A stretch of 64,000 nucleotides of DNA from Inia geoffrensis (lineage: Eukaryota > Chordata > Mammalia > Artiodactyla > Iniidae). Numbering within the stretch: position 1 is the first letter of the stretch; each line of letters begins with the position of its first letter. The stretch covers positions 67,101,092 to 67,165,091 of the forward strand of contig CM070905.1 of assembly GCA_036417435.1 (NCBI GenBank), in the 5' to 3' direction. The notes beneath the pieces were generated by a model. The model was not told the origin of the DNA. It did not search any database and saw nothing but the letters and a program-made list of their open reading frames with translations. This document shows, in pieces, positions 34,074 through 45,919 of this stretch. A program made the translations under genes and the position numbers.

Positions 34074-36030
34074 ATGAAATAAACAGAGAAAGGGAGGCAT
34101 TTAGCTTCAGGTGAATGATTTGAGCTAAATGACATTTTAGTTGACTAAACAAATGAAAGGTGGCTTCACACCTTCTGGAGAAGGACTGTTCAAATTTTGA
34201 TTGAAAATCTACATAGCAATTCTTGGTTCAGAGGCAGGTGGATCCTTTGAGTACTAATACCCATCAGTTCCACTGGGCAGGTTAATTTGTTTAGATGTTT
34301 ATAGCTAAATCATGTTCTTATTTCCAGGTCTTTCACAATATATCTTTAAGAGAAGTTCAGAGACAGTATTGAGAAGATATTCTCAGATCCATAATTTGCC
34401 ATAAAATTCTAGTACTTTGGTAGTGTTCCACATCCAGTGATATTGAAAAATACATATAGTAGAAATCACATCTTTGATTAAATTGATAGCCGCATAATGA
34501 AATTCTGCTACATAATTAATGGCCAAGATGCATAAGATTTTGATTAAATCAAATTAGTTATTATAAACAATACATAAATCATGAAACCTAATATTAATTA
34601 AAGCCAGATAATCTTACAGGCCTTCCTTTTAAAAAGTACACTAGGTTCAGTGATGAGAGCACTGTGCCACCAGTACTCAATAATTTTTAATGGCAGATAC
34701 TCAGATTTATTCTTTTGGCCAATCATAAATTAAGTCCTTCAACAATAACAGGACAAAGCTGTTACTAGAGATTTATAGGAATTCAACCAGAATTATGTCA
34801 TTTATTCTTTCTTTCATGCACTTAAAATTTAATATCTACCAAGTGCCAAATATTTTGGTATATGTGTGGAAATCAATTATATTTACCTCCTAAAGTTCTT
34901 TGGTTAGCCTATTCATGATCATAGGTTAGGTCAAAACTAAATCATTTATGTATTTCCTGAGGACAAAGTGATTTGTAAGATCAATATTTAGATTTTCTTC
35001 TGATTCCAGTTAATAATTTAGCTAAACTCATCCTATCTTCTGTGTACTAATAATGAGTGACTCTGAAAAGTACAAACATGTCAAACAAATGGCAGTATCT
35101 CAAAGGCACAGAAGCCAAGTATAGGTTACATATGGCCACGGAGGAACTGCTTTCCAGGAACAAAAGATGCATAATAAGTTGGCTAGGATTTCCATCACAT
35201 AATCTCCTTAGTTACAAGGTAACATTTAATTCAGAAAAATTCAGTCAATTCAGATCAAAGAAACATTTTTGTATGTCCACTCTGTACAGAGCACCTCTTC
35301 TGTGTTGTGTCTTACAAAGTCCTTAGTATCTGTTAATATCAGCATTTAATAAAAACTAACATTTTCTGAGAATAAAACTATATTTCAGGAACTGTTCTAG
35401 GTACTTTACACTTATTATCTCTGAAACCCTATGATAATCCTGAGAAGCTGGATGTTTTCACCCCTCATTTACTGATGAAAATTAGCATTCACTCATTAAA
35501 ACTCAAATCCAGACTGACTGCAATGCTTACTCTCCCAAACCTTATACACTGGGTCACAAGAATTCTATATATTAAAAGAATAGCGACAACAGCAAAAATT
35601 CCCACAAGGTAACATAAGAACAAGTAACAAAATGAGGAGTAATAATTTTTGTGGGAGAAATCCGTAAGGATTGGAATGGTCAGATGAGGCTTCAAGAAAG
35701 AATTAATGGAGAAATGTTAATAGATTATAGGTAAGTGGTTAGAAAGTCAGATAATAAGCATGGATTATTTGGGACACAGTTGAAGGCAACGTTTGTAAGT
35801 TCAAAAGATGTGTATATATTTTGTGGGCAAATTTGCATAACGGATTTATTCTTATAGCTAAACAGAGCCGGTGAAGGTTGTTCAGCAGACACCTGGTGGA
35901 GTTTTGGAGGATTAACTGGACACTCTTATTTAAGTTGAGAAAACATGAGCCAGGCAGACCAGTTAGAAGATAATTACAACACTCTAGGCCTGTAGTTGTG
36001 TGGTGAGACTGAGTGCAAATTTAAAAAAGC
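34074..36030. other. Mostly unique DNA with one MIR
   Basis: A MIR-like minus-strand patch lies at 35355-35510. Otherwise AT-rich unique sequence. The open frames at 35057-35326 and 35489-35695 show no recognisable domain. Confidence 0.5.
35355..35510 (-). mobile_element. MIR SINE remnant
   Basis: The plus-strand text 'aactgttctaggtactttac', 'acttattatctctgaaaccc' and 'tttactgatgaaaatt' is the complement of the MIR tail and core. Diverged. Confidence 0.7.
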
Positions 36031-36038
36031 GAGGGAGA

Positions 36039-36388
36039 GGGCTTCCCTGGTGGCACAGTGGTTAAGTATCCGCCTCCCAATGCCCGCCTCCCAGTGCAGG
36101 GGACACGGGTTCAAGCCCTGGTCCAGGAAGATCCCACATGTCTTGGAGCAGCTAAGCCTGTACCCTACAACTACTAATCCTGCTCTCTAGAGCCCATGAG
36201 CCACAACTACTGATCCTGCGCTCTAGAGCCCGTGCTCCTCAACACGAAAAGCCACCGCAATGAGAAGCCCGTACTGCAACGAAGAGTAGCCACCGCTCAC
36301 CGCAGCTGAAGAAAGCCCACGTGCAGCAACGAGGACCCAACACAGCCAAAAATAAATAAATTAATTAAAAAATTTTAAAACTAAAAAA
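36039..36388 (+). mobile_element. Long CHR-1/CHRL-type SINE with internal duplications
   Basis: Starts 'ggcttccctggtggcacagt' and has the B-box-like gggttcaagccc near 36107. It has a longer body than the other CHR copies, ending 'acccaacacagccaaaaata' and an A/T-rich tail. Two internal duplications are visible: cgcctcccaatgcc/cgcctcccagtgc near 36071-36096, and the roughly 30-bp phrase 'acaactactaatcctgctct...agagccc', repeated at about 36167-36195 and 36203-36231. No clean target duplication was found. Confidence 0.88.
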
Positions 36389-37189
36389 CAATTCAGACAA
36401 CAGATTTCTAGTTAATTAGAATAATGTGAGACAATATGCGTTATATCTGAACAAATGAAAATTTTAAAAAACATTTAAGAAAAATGGGGGGGGGAATATA
36501 TCTATAGAAGGATCAGTGTTACTTGGAGACTGGAGGTGAGGTGGGAGGAGTGTGATGTAGTTCAGAATCCATTCATTCCATGTGGCTATGAGTCCTGAAA
36601 GTTTCAAAAGTATGTTCTAAACTCCCCCCCACCCCAATTGGCTATGACATGCTGCCAGCTGCACCCTAACTAGACAGGAAAACTGCTACAATTCTTCTGA
36701 GGAAGCAGCTATGAATTTGTCCCAGGTGTTTGAGGAGTGTGGTGGAGTGGGAATAGGGCTTCAGAGAACGTAATCTCAGATCCTCGGACTTAGTGGAAAG
36801 GTCCCCTGTGGTTTTGATGTGATAGGACGGTTTCTTCTGACTAGAGGTGGAGTGAAATAAGGGGACATGGGCTTGTCATTACATTAGCTAAATGCAGGCC
36901 AAATGAGTGTGTATCAGGTTGTTAAAATATTATCTAGAATTCATGTCCATTTATAGATTCTATGGCTCAGGAGAATGCGAGTAAAAACAACTGTGACTAA
37001 ATTTCCTTTTCCTTTGCTATGATGGCTATCCAGATGTGCAGTGTGATTGATGCCTGTGTTGGGAAGATATGCTATTGGGAACGTGATGCACTGCTTGTTT
37101 GGGTCAGACTTCAGGATGCAATTTTCTCTTTTCTCCGATCATGACATAATAGTCTCATGTTCTTTCTCTAGTTTCAAATTGTTTGTCTC
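36389..37189. other. Unique DNA, no gene seen
   Basis: Contains a short G run (about 36485-36493) and a C run (about 36624-36631). No exon or clear repeat. Confidence 0.5.
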
Positions 37190-37206
37190 TCAGTCTCTCT
37201 CTCTCT

Positions 37207-37260
<54 letters not shown>
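37190..37260. repeat. (CT)n followed by (CA)n microsatellite
   Basis: About eight CT units to 37206, then about 26 uninterrupted AC units to 37260. A 131-codon frame that reads through it is a histidine/threonine repeat artefact, not a gene. Confidence 0.95.
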
Positions 37261-37262
<2 letters not shown>

Positions 37263-37513
37263 ATAGAAGTCTTAGTACTGTTGACTCTAGAAAGAGACGG
37301 CACGTGTCCTGTAGCCCATCATTCAGCATCCACACATCACACTGGAACCAGGAGGTTGATAGTAATCATTACCCATGAGATGGGCTTGGACCAGGGTTCC
37401 CCAAGTCCTGACTATGAGCTAGTCAAGTACCTTGAATGCTGAGATTGGCTGTGATGACTTCAGAAAATTGTTATTGTTCAATGAAGAATAGCCCCACCTC
37501 AAGTCATCTACAC

Positions 37514-37738
37514 CAGGGGTCCCCAGGCTACAGGCTGGTACCAGTCCGTGGCCTGTTAGGTACCAGGCGGCACAGCAGGAGATGAGTGGTGGACGAGTGA
37601 GCGAAGCTTCATCGGCAGCTCCCCATCGCTCCCCATTGCTTGCATTACCGCCTGAATCATCCCCCACTCGCCCCCTGTCTGTGGAAAAATTGTCTTCCAC
37701 GAAACGGTCCCCGGTGCCAGAAAGGTTGGGGACTGCTG
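37514..37738 (+). mobile_element. MER1-like non-autonomous hAT transposon
   Basis: The left terminus caggggtccccaggct and the right terminus ggttggggactgctg form the inverted ends of a 225-bp hAT element. The inner parts 'accagtccgtggcctgttag' and 'ctgtggaaaaattgtcttcc' are typical of the MER1/Charlie group. The 8-bp duplication characteristic of hAT is present: atctacac (37506-37513) and atctacat (37739-37746), with one mismatch. It encodes no protein. Confidence 0.88.
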
Positions 37739-37746
37739 ATCTACAT

Positions 37747-37880
37747 TGTTGCCTTCAAAAGTGCTTTGAAATCATCACAGGGGATGTGGAATCTCAGGCC
37801 CTACCCCAGAACTACTGAACATAACCTGAATTTGACAAAGTCCCCAGTGATGCATGTGCGTATTGCAAACTGAGAAGCAT
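37747..37880 (-). mobile_element. MER5-like hAT remnant
   Basis: 'ggaatctcaggccctacccc' followed by 'agaactactgaa', and 'gatgcatgtgcgtattgcaa', are the complement of a MER5 element. It lies directly next to the MER1-like copy. Confidence 0.65.
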
Positions 37881-40800
37881 GTCTTTTCTTAAGTTACTTT
37901 GATCATCATTTTTTCAGCTTATACTTTCAGCAAATACTGATTGATAAGAGTACTATCCCTGATGTAGTTTACTTCTCAGTAGCTCAGGACACTTCTTGAG
38001 GCAATGTAGACACTTAGGACAGATTTTACACCACCATTCCTTGTGGTAACTTTGTACTATTCAAGGAAAATGCATTAATTGTTTTTCTTCATAACCTCTT
38101 CAAATCACTATAAAGAGAACTAGGCACATATTTCATAAGATTTCTAAAACAACTTTATTTGCAAATCTAGATTTTTAACACAGCACAATCTCATGGCTGA
38201 TGAAAGTACAAATTTATTTGACATAAGTGCTGGTTTCAGTGAAGTCAGCCCAAGATGTTTTTCAGAAATGTGTTTCAAAGGTGAGCCATTTGATCTAAAA
38301 ATATTTATGGAAAATTTATATTCTTGTGGGGTTAGATGGATATTGATTGTGACTAAATTAAGTCTCTGTTAACTACTGGAGGAAAAATACTTAACCATTG
38401 CTCGTGACATCACATTAACAATGAATAATTCAGCTGGATTCAATGTAAAAAAGATGTGTAATTTGAAGCTTTTGCCACATGAAATAAAAATATGTGTCAA
38501 GGAAGTCACTCTTAAAATATCAAAAATTATCTCTCCCCCATACAAAAAACTAGTGGAATTATAAGGTAAATAGGGTAAAACATTAAAATACATCAAATAT
38601 TTAATTATACATATAGATTAGATATACTGTTCCTATTCATCTGTTGAAACATCAAGTTGCAAGTAGAATCAGTGTTCAGAAAAATTTGTAGGTCAAAAAA
38701 TGGCCAAATGTAGAGAAGATTCCAAATCATTAAACCCCACATTTCAAAACCGGCTGCTAGTAATTTGACCAGTTTGTATTTCTTTGGCATCAGCAGCCAT
38801 TCTGCTAAGGCAAAGTAAATGTCATAAAATGTTTTGTTTTCTAGCAGCCATTGGCAAATAATTGGCATCTGTTTTCTGTTGTCTAGCTGCAGTTATGTTT
38901 TCTGAAACAGAAGCTTCCATCCCTCATCTAATAACTTGTTGATTTAGGATCCCTTAGGGACCAAAAAAAAACTTGTTTGAGGGGAAATAAAGAACCGTGA
39001 AAACATGTGGACTTCAGAAACATGGGTTGATTCATAGTGCATTCCATCATAAGAGTGTTTGGACTCATCTGTCTCTAAAAATAAATAAGAACAGGAAATA
39101 AGTAACTTTCTTTTGGTAAACCTAAAACAATGAAGTTTCTATATGGCAAAGCTGAAAAGAGACAAAGGTCCTTTTAAAAATAATTTTCTTCTCATTCGCC
39201 TTCAACTACTTTTTGACAAAAGCCAAAAGCGTTAGTTGTTAGAAATAAGGGGGCAAAATCTCCAGAGTGGAGAAATTGGGCTTGCCTTGAATTTAAACAC
39301 TTTTAAAAGCTCATTTAAGTGGGGGATGTGATTACTTGTAGAGCAGGAAAGGCACTTAGAAATGCAACTGTAGGAGCCTCTCTGTTTTTAATGTTTAAGA
39401 GCAGATAAAACGCCACTTTCACTGACTTCAGGCATTCTTCTGGCTGAGGACTAGGCCATTAATAGTCATTAACACTCTTTCAAATGTATTGCCAGAGTGG
39501 TAATGAAATCAACACCTTCTAATTTTTATACTGAAGCTCTGCCAAAGTGCATTTGGTCTTATCACTACATAGCGATGTGTGATGTGCTTGCTACCTAAGA
39601 CATCAACATCAAGGCTGAATAAAAACATAAATCTTTTATGATGTTGGGACGTTACTATTTTATTGGAAATCAATATAGATCAGTTATTCCAACAATTATT
39701 GTTTTCTGAATGAAGGGAGGACAAGCCAGAGGCAGTGTAAACTGGGGTCTATTTTCCTATTCTGAGGTGACCATCAACTTGGGTTTTTGAAACAAATCAT
39801 TCACTGGAAAGCTATCCTTAAAATTTGATTCCATGCCATATTCCCACTATTTGTCATTTAGGGAAATGTCTCAAATAATCAGTTAACATGGTGAGCATCC
39901 TTTTTTTTTTCATAAAACAATACCTAATCTAACCATAAGTGATGGTGGTCTGAAGTTTTATACTTTAAATTAAATGGACATATTTACCAGTTGATGTCCC
40001 AGCCCACCCTCCTTTATAATTATGTAATATGAATAATTGATGTTGAGTTGGTAATATAGAATATTCTTCTTGACAGAAGAAAAAAATATATTGACAGATG
40101 GACAGAAGGAAGGGAGTAACCAAGGAAGGGAGGAAGAGAAGAAGGAAAGAAAGAAGTCTTCCTTCTTAATCAGCTTTATTTAGAATTTCATATTCTTTCT
40201 TCTTCCTGACCTTTCTTCACTATTGAAACATATTTGTAGGGTGAAACTACACCTTCCCCGTGTCCCCCATCAAGCTGTGACTGATGGAGAAAAGAAACAT
40301 GTTAGCATGGCAGATAGCAACACCTGTGTCCACACTTTCCCAACACAGACCACAGCTGCTTACTCAATAACCATCTCTGCCCTGCTTAATCTTATTCTTT
40401 TCTGATCTCCTGTTCTTCCCAGCCCCACCAGTGACACTGGTCTACCTCCTTCTAGCAACCAATGTGTAGGAGACTAAATGTCGCTGTATAATCCCCTGAT
40501 GAGAAGATGTATCTTATTTCTAATCTTTGTGTTTTCAAGGACTAATCATTATGACTCATAAGGGCATTATGCTTTTTCATAGAAGATCTAAGTATAAAAT
40601 AGAAGAGACTGAGGAGCATAAAATAAACATTTTAGCCTCATCTATTACTTTTTGTAGCTACCAGCAATGGTCTCAAGAGAATTGTCTGCTAATTTTATAG
40701 GCTACTACGATTGGGAAGTTCTATATAGTCATTCCATTTTGCTTTGGCTAGAGAGCTATGTGTTTATTCACATATTCATTCAACATAATATGTAACTATT

Positions 40801-42025
40801 AAGTTGTTCCTGAGTTCCAAGCAGCATGACAGATCCTGGTTATACTAATATTAACAGGACACAGTCTTTGTCCTGAGAATTCCACATTCTGGAGAAAAAG
40901 GAAAATATGATCATAAGCAATAGATTATAATATTTTAAAATTAAGTAATATGATATATGGTATGAATAAAGGGCTAAGGGAGACGTAAGTCAGTGGCGAA
41001 TGGCCTCTTTTGACCAAAAGACTTTCAACTATTCTTCTACTGACACTATACAGCTCAATGTTTCTTTTGGCAGGGAGAATGCAGACAAAGAGCAGTCACA
41101 TTTAGAGTAAGAAGAAAACTGGTGAACTGGAGGGCTACAGCCAACATTTTGAGACATGTCGTTGAGCCTTATCTTCAGAGAATCTGGAAAAACTCTGAAT
41201 AATGTGGTGTACTTTGAAAATATACACAAAGACTTTGCTCCACGAAGTCAGCAATTGAGCCAAGGAAGGGTTAGAGCTGAGAATCCAGGAAAGAAGAGGT
41301 AACGAATCACCACCATCTCTTCCATACACAACTGGAGATACATATCAAAACCCACTCCACATCCTTACTTCATGGAGAGCCTGCCCTCCTTACTATACGC
41401 TGGATGTCTTTAAGATTTTCAGCTTGGAAACTGAAAGTGATTAAATTTTAAAAGTGTTTCAGGATCTATACTAAAATGAACTAATTCATTTTTAGATCAA
41501 TTGCATAAATAACCATAACATTAGTTGCTATTAATTTTAGCCAACAATTAGTTACTGTGGCTGGTCAACAATATTGGAAAATCTCATAGAAAAGATGGTA
41601 TATTTAATAGTTTTCAAAGTCAGTGTCCTCCTCCCATAGATAATATTTTTATCTCTTTTATAATTACTATTGTCATGTGAAGAGTTCACATTTTTAGAAA
41701 CTTCTAGCTTCTAATACTAAAATATATTACAGCTTTACTCTAGATCTTATCAAAGGAAGATTTTTCCCCCTAATTTTCACTTGTTTTATATAGAAGTAAT
41801 TCATTAAGTTCTGTTTTGATTGTCAGAGAAAAGAAGGGGTAATGTTAAGAAAATACCCTAATAACAGCACTTTAAAGCCCAGTACGACATGAAAAATCAT
41901 AAGAAATATGAAGGTAAAATTAATATTATTTACTATGTTATAGAATTTTTATTGTTTTCTTGTTAAATAAAATAGATTTTACCTAATGAGCCCTCCCCAC
42001 AGACATTTCTCCTGACTCCTCTTAC
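37881..42025. other. Mostly unique DNA, no gene seen
   Basis: A purine-rich GGAA/GAAA tract lies at about 40105-40160. Positions 40775-41000 hold a diverged old repeat. The stretch 38880-39620 is repeat-free and may be constrained. None of the open frames here (for example 38369-38596, 38605-38868, 41029-41329) has a recognisable domain. Confidence 0.5.
40105..40160. repeat. Purine-rich (GGAA/GAAA)n tract
   Basis: An imperfect run of AAGG, GGAA and GAAA units on the plus strand. Low-complexity DNA. Confidence 0.75.
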
Positions 42026-42080
42026 CTTTGATTTCAAGTATGTGCACTCTACTTTGGAGTTCTTCCTTTTCTTGAGCTGC
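42026..42080 (-). CDS. Candidate internal exon, coiled-coil protein
   Basis: On the minus strand a 55-bp block lies between a good acceptor and a near-perfect donor. The acceptor is ctcttttctttg...cacttag, the complement of about 42081-42102. The donor is AAAG followed by gtaagagg, the complement of 42018-42029. One of three frames is closed by a stop. Of the two open ones, AAQEKEELQSRVHILEIK has the charged and leucine/isoleucine spacing of a coiled coil. In that frame the exon starts on a codon boundary and ends with one spare base. I do not recognise the gene. No partner exon in a compatible phase was found within the window, which fits a long-intron gene or a chance match. Confidence 0.45.
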
Positions 42081-43394
42081 CTAAGTGAACAAATTTCAAA
42101 GAAAAGAGTCCTTCAGCATATCTTAGAGGATACCTACTTAAGTATGAAAAAGATAATACAGTAACTCTAATATATTTCCTGTAATTATTAATAAATGACT
42201 GAAAACTCGAGGATTGGCATAAAGATGCTCTTTCCTCAGTCACAATATTCTTGCATGAATATTTGGTATATTGTACATTGAAGTGTATCTTAGACAGATG
42301 TTTTTGGCAAGGGAGCACGTGCACGATTAACATGAGTTATGCATATGTCTGTTTTTCTTAGGCATTGATTTATGGGTACATTTTAAACTTTATTTTCATC
42401 AAAAACTATACTTTAATTTCATAAGCATATTCGTCTTCGAGCTTGTAATCATGTTAGAGAAGTTAGTTTCAGTTAAAACATTCATTTTCCAACTCTTATT
42501 ATTCAAGGAATGGTACATTTAGAAAAGACATTTGAATTTTTAATAATTCTCTGTGAAAATATTGTGTTAAGACTTATCTAAACATGCCAATCACATATCA
42601 GAAATTAACAATGCATTTAAATATAGTAGGACGTAGCAAGCAGCTATTTTTCTACAATGCAACTATCACGATTATCCCAACATGGGTGCTTGGGAGGATA
42701 TCTGCCTTCATTTTATAGCTGACAACAGTAAGAGCCAAGGAAGGCTACAGGATTCCCATGACTGCATAGCTAATTAACAGAGTAACAGGAATAAAACATG
42801 GCTTAACTGTATTCTTTCTACAGTTACCCACCTCTGAAAAATAATGAAGTCTATCTAAAACTACCCACTTCAAAATTTATTTGCACATTAACATACTCAG
42901 GTCATTTGCCATTTTCATGTGAAATTATTTTATTAGTAGTCATTAGCCATTATAAGCAAAATATAAGAACTCGGTTGAGGATAATCTATATTTATAATAT
43001 TTATCAAGAAAATATATAAAATAAAGCAATTAGATATATTATAGTTTTTATACAATGTCTTTTGATCTTTAAAGCTCATCTCACTTTGAAAATCCCAACT
43101 CTTTATGGATTCCTTGAAGTTGGTTTTAGTTTTTGGTGCAATTCAGTTATTTTTTTCTCATAAAACCCAAGCAAATATGTTATTTAATAAATCTAAATAA
43201 AATTGGGAGTATAATGGTAACAATGCACAGCATAGAAAAATTGATGATCTGTGTCAAATTTTGGTTCAAGAAACAAAATGAAAAATTTTATTTTATGAAC
43301 AATCCCACTGTTTCCACAGAGGTTCTAAGGATTCCACATATAAGATAAAGCCAGATACTTTATCAGAAAAGTATTTTTAAATCTGCTCTTCAAC
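42081..43394. other. Unique DNA with a MIR-like patch
   Basis: About 42690-42800 reads as the complement of a MIR core ('attttatagctgacaacagt', 'catgactgcatagctaatta'). The rest is unique. The 94-codon frame at 42049-42333 overlaps the candidate exon only partly and is in another register. Confidence 0.5.
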
Positions 43395-44385
43395 AATCAT
43401 GTTTAAGAAAATTAAAAGTTAAGCCAGGAAATGGGAGAGAATATTTGTGTTACATATATCTGACAAAAGACTTATCTAGAATATATAAAGAACTGCTATA
43501 ATTGTAATTACAGTAACAGAAACAATAATAAACAACTCAATAAAAAATAACTAGAGGACTTGAAGGAAAGGTGTAGGAATGGCCAAAAAGTAGATACAAA
43601 TGCTCAACAATAACAGTCAACAGTACCAGGAAAATGTGAATTAAAACTACTATGTGATAACACTTCATTCACTGGAAGAGCTAAGGAACAAACAAAAAGA
43701 ACATTATGAAGTGTTGGTGAGGATATAGAGAAACTGGAACTCTCATATGTTTCTGCTGAGGAAGCAACGTGGCACAACCATTTTAAAAGAAAGGGTTGAT
43801 ACTTCCTTATATGGTGAAATATACACCTGCCATGTGACTTAGCAATTCCACTCCTTAGTTTTAACCAAGAGAAGAGTAAGCATATGTTTACACAAAGACT
43901 TATACACAAATGTTCACAGCAGTTTTATTTATATTAGTCACAACTAGAAACAACCTATATGCCCACAGATAGGTTAATGGATAAACAGTGGGGTGATAAT
44001 CAGCAATAAAAAGAAATGAACTATGGACATATGCAACCGCGTAGAGGAATCTCAAAATTACTGTGTTGCATGAAAGAGCACATGCAAAGAATAGTACAAA
44101 AGCATCCATACTGTATGATTTAATTTATATGAACTTCATAAACAGACTAATGAAACTGTATGATAGAAACCAGTGCGGTGGTTGCTTGGGGGCTGGGAAT
44201 GAGATTGGGGCCACTGACTAGAAAGGGGCACGAGGAAATTTCTTTGGATGGTGGAGACATGCTATATTTCAATTTTAAGGGTATAATTATTTGTCAAAAC
44301 TCACTGATCTGTGTGCTTAAAATCTTTGTATTTTATTGTGTGTAAATTAACCACAATATACCAAACAAAGAAAAAAAGGAAAGAA
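43395..44385 (+). mobile_element. Old L1 (L1M-type), ORF2 end and 3' UTR
   Basis: Sense-strand landmarks in order: 'gaatatataaagaactgcta', 'acaaatgctcaacaataaca', 'aaaatgtgaattaaaactac', 'agcaattccactccttagtt', 'gttcacagcagttttattta', 'ccacagataggttaatggat', 'ggtggttgcttgggggctgg', 'gtgtgtaaattaaccacaat'. This is the classic run from the ORF2 C-terminus through the L1 3' UTR. About 1 kb, 5'-truncated, highly diverged. Confidence 0.85.
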
Positions 44386-45848
44386 CACAATGTGGAAAAA
44401 AAGGTAGAGCCAGGGTATAATTTTGGATGTTTTTTTCAGTGTGTGTTTATTATACTTTTACAATGGCCAATGTACACCTTCAAAATTATGATTTCTGTAT
44501 CTCATTTACTGATGTTCAAGTATAATAGCAAATAACATTCGTGACACCTGAAAGAGTAATTCCAACTTAATCTGAATTGTATGATTGTTATAATTCGTAT
44601 GGACATGAGAAGGTGTTTGCCTTCCACCTTGTACTTTTATTTTTTGTGTCTTCTCTTTCTGTAGAAGTTAATGTAGGGAAGAAAAAATTTACCTTCTTTC
44701 CTTCTAGGTTCTTTCGCTGGCCTAACAATTAAATGGACACAAGACAGGTTAACAGGAGAAAACGAATGAATATAAATCTTCTTACGTACAGGAGACCCAT
44801 AAAAATATGAGACTCAAAGGCAGTTAGGCAAGTGATGTGTATATGCCATTCTGAGCTAAGGGAAGGGGTAGAAGTCTTGGACTTCAAAGGAGAGAAAGGC
44901 AGTTCACAGGAAGATGAGGAGAGCAGATGTTTGGTAAACAAATATTTGCCCTGCTATGCAGGTAAATCTCTCAGATGAAGAAGTTACAGCTGGTAATAGC
45001 TTTCTTCCTGGTAAATTCCCCTTTCTGAAGTTCTTTTAGGCAGTTAAGAGGGAGGCAAAAAGCTTTTCTGAGTCTGCTGGGTCTCGGTTGCCTTCAGCTC
45101 AAACTAATGTACCTGCCAAACTGGCACATTTGTGGAGGGGCATATTCTGCTCCACTTCATTATGTAAAATCACTGGGAAAAACAAAATGCCAAATTTTTC
45201 TTTGAAATCAGTTCATTCATTCATCTCTTTATACAATGATATGCACTAGGTATTCAATCATATTCCAGAGTAAGACACGTGTATTTTCTTCAACTGGGTT
45301 GCATAGTTAGTGAGGCAAGCAAGCAAACAGAAAATAACGGAACAAGTGATACGATTATATCAAATAAAAGATAGTATGGTGAGTGAAGTGTTGAAAGACA
45401 ATGCAAGACATTCTAGGGTCACCTACCACACTATGGCGACTGCTGTGAAATTTCTTCTGGGGCCTTTGGCAAACTGTTGATAGGTTTTAGTCAGAGACGA
45501 AGGTGATTTAGTGTGTGTTTAGAAAGATCTCTGCTATCAGCTTGTTGAGAAGGAATTGACTGAATCACAACCTCAAGCTGACAGTGAGCATATGAGTCCA
45601 GGCAGCTCTCCAGGCATAGATAACAGTGTCTTGCAACTATTATAGCAGGCAGGGTAGGGAGAAATGAAGAAAGATTTGATGATTGTTGTGATATGACTTG
45701 TGTATCTCTCAAACACTTTATTTGAAAATGAGGATGCAGATATTATTATTAGGGTTTTGGGGGTTGGGGATGACCAAGTGTTACTACTGCATAGAATTAG
45801 TTTCTAGAATCTCTCACTGATCTTGTCTTTTTTTTTTTTAAATTTCAG
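44386..45848. other. Unassigned old repeat and unique DNA
   Basis: From about 44690 to 45170 the sequence ('acacaagacaggttaacagg', 'agacccataaaaatatgaga', 'ctcaaaggcagttaggcaag') resembles a degraded mammalian LTR, but I cannot name it. Positions 45205-45420 resemble the old repeat seen at 30940 and 46760. No gene apart from the candidate exon that follows. Confidence 0.45.
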
Positions 45849-45919
45849 TGTCAATGAAAACTTGCATACCAAAATCGAAGGCCAGGAATTTTGTATAGGA
45901 GCAATCCAGACCCTGAAAG
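45849..45919 (+). CDS. Candidate internal exon, unknown protein
   Basis: A 71-bp block on the plus strand, preceded by a strong pyrimidine tract and acceptor (ttttttttttttaaatttcag, ending at 45848) and followed by a good donor (CTGAAAG then gtgagc, at 45920). Of the three frames, two contain stops. The remaining one is open throughout and encodes VNENLHTKIEGQEFCIGAIQ followed by TLK. Its composition is protein-like, with hydrophobic residues roughly in a heptad pattern. The exon begins with one base that completes a split codon and ends with one spare base. I do not recognise the family. It lies 3.8 kb from the minus-strand candidate on the opposite strand, so the two cannot belong to the same transcript. 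Confidence 0.45.

Noticed and set aside
37047..37442. 131-codon frame with a His/Thr repeat
   Set aside because: The repeat is the translated (CA)n microsatellite.
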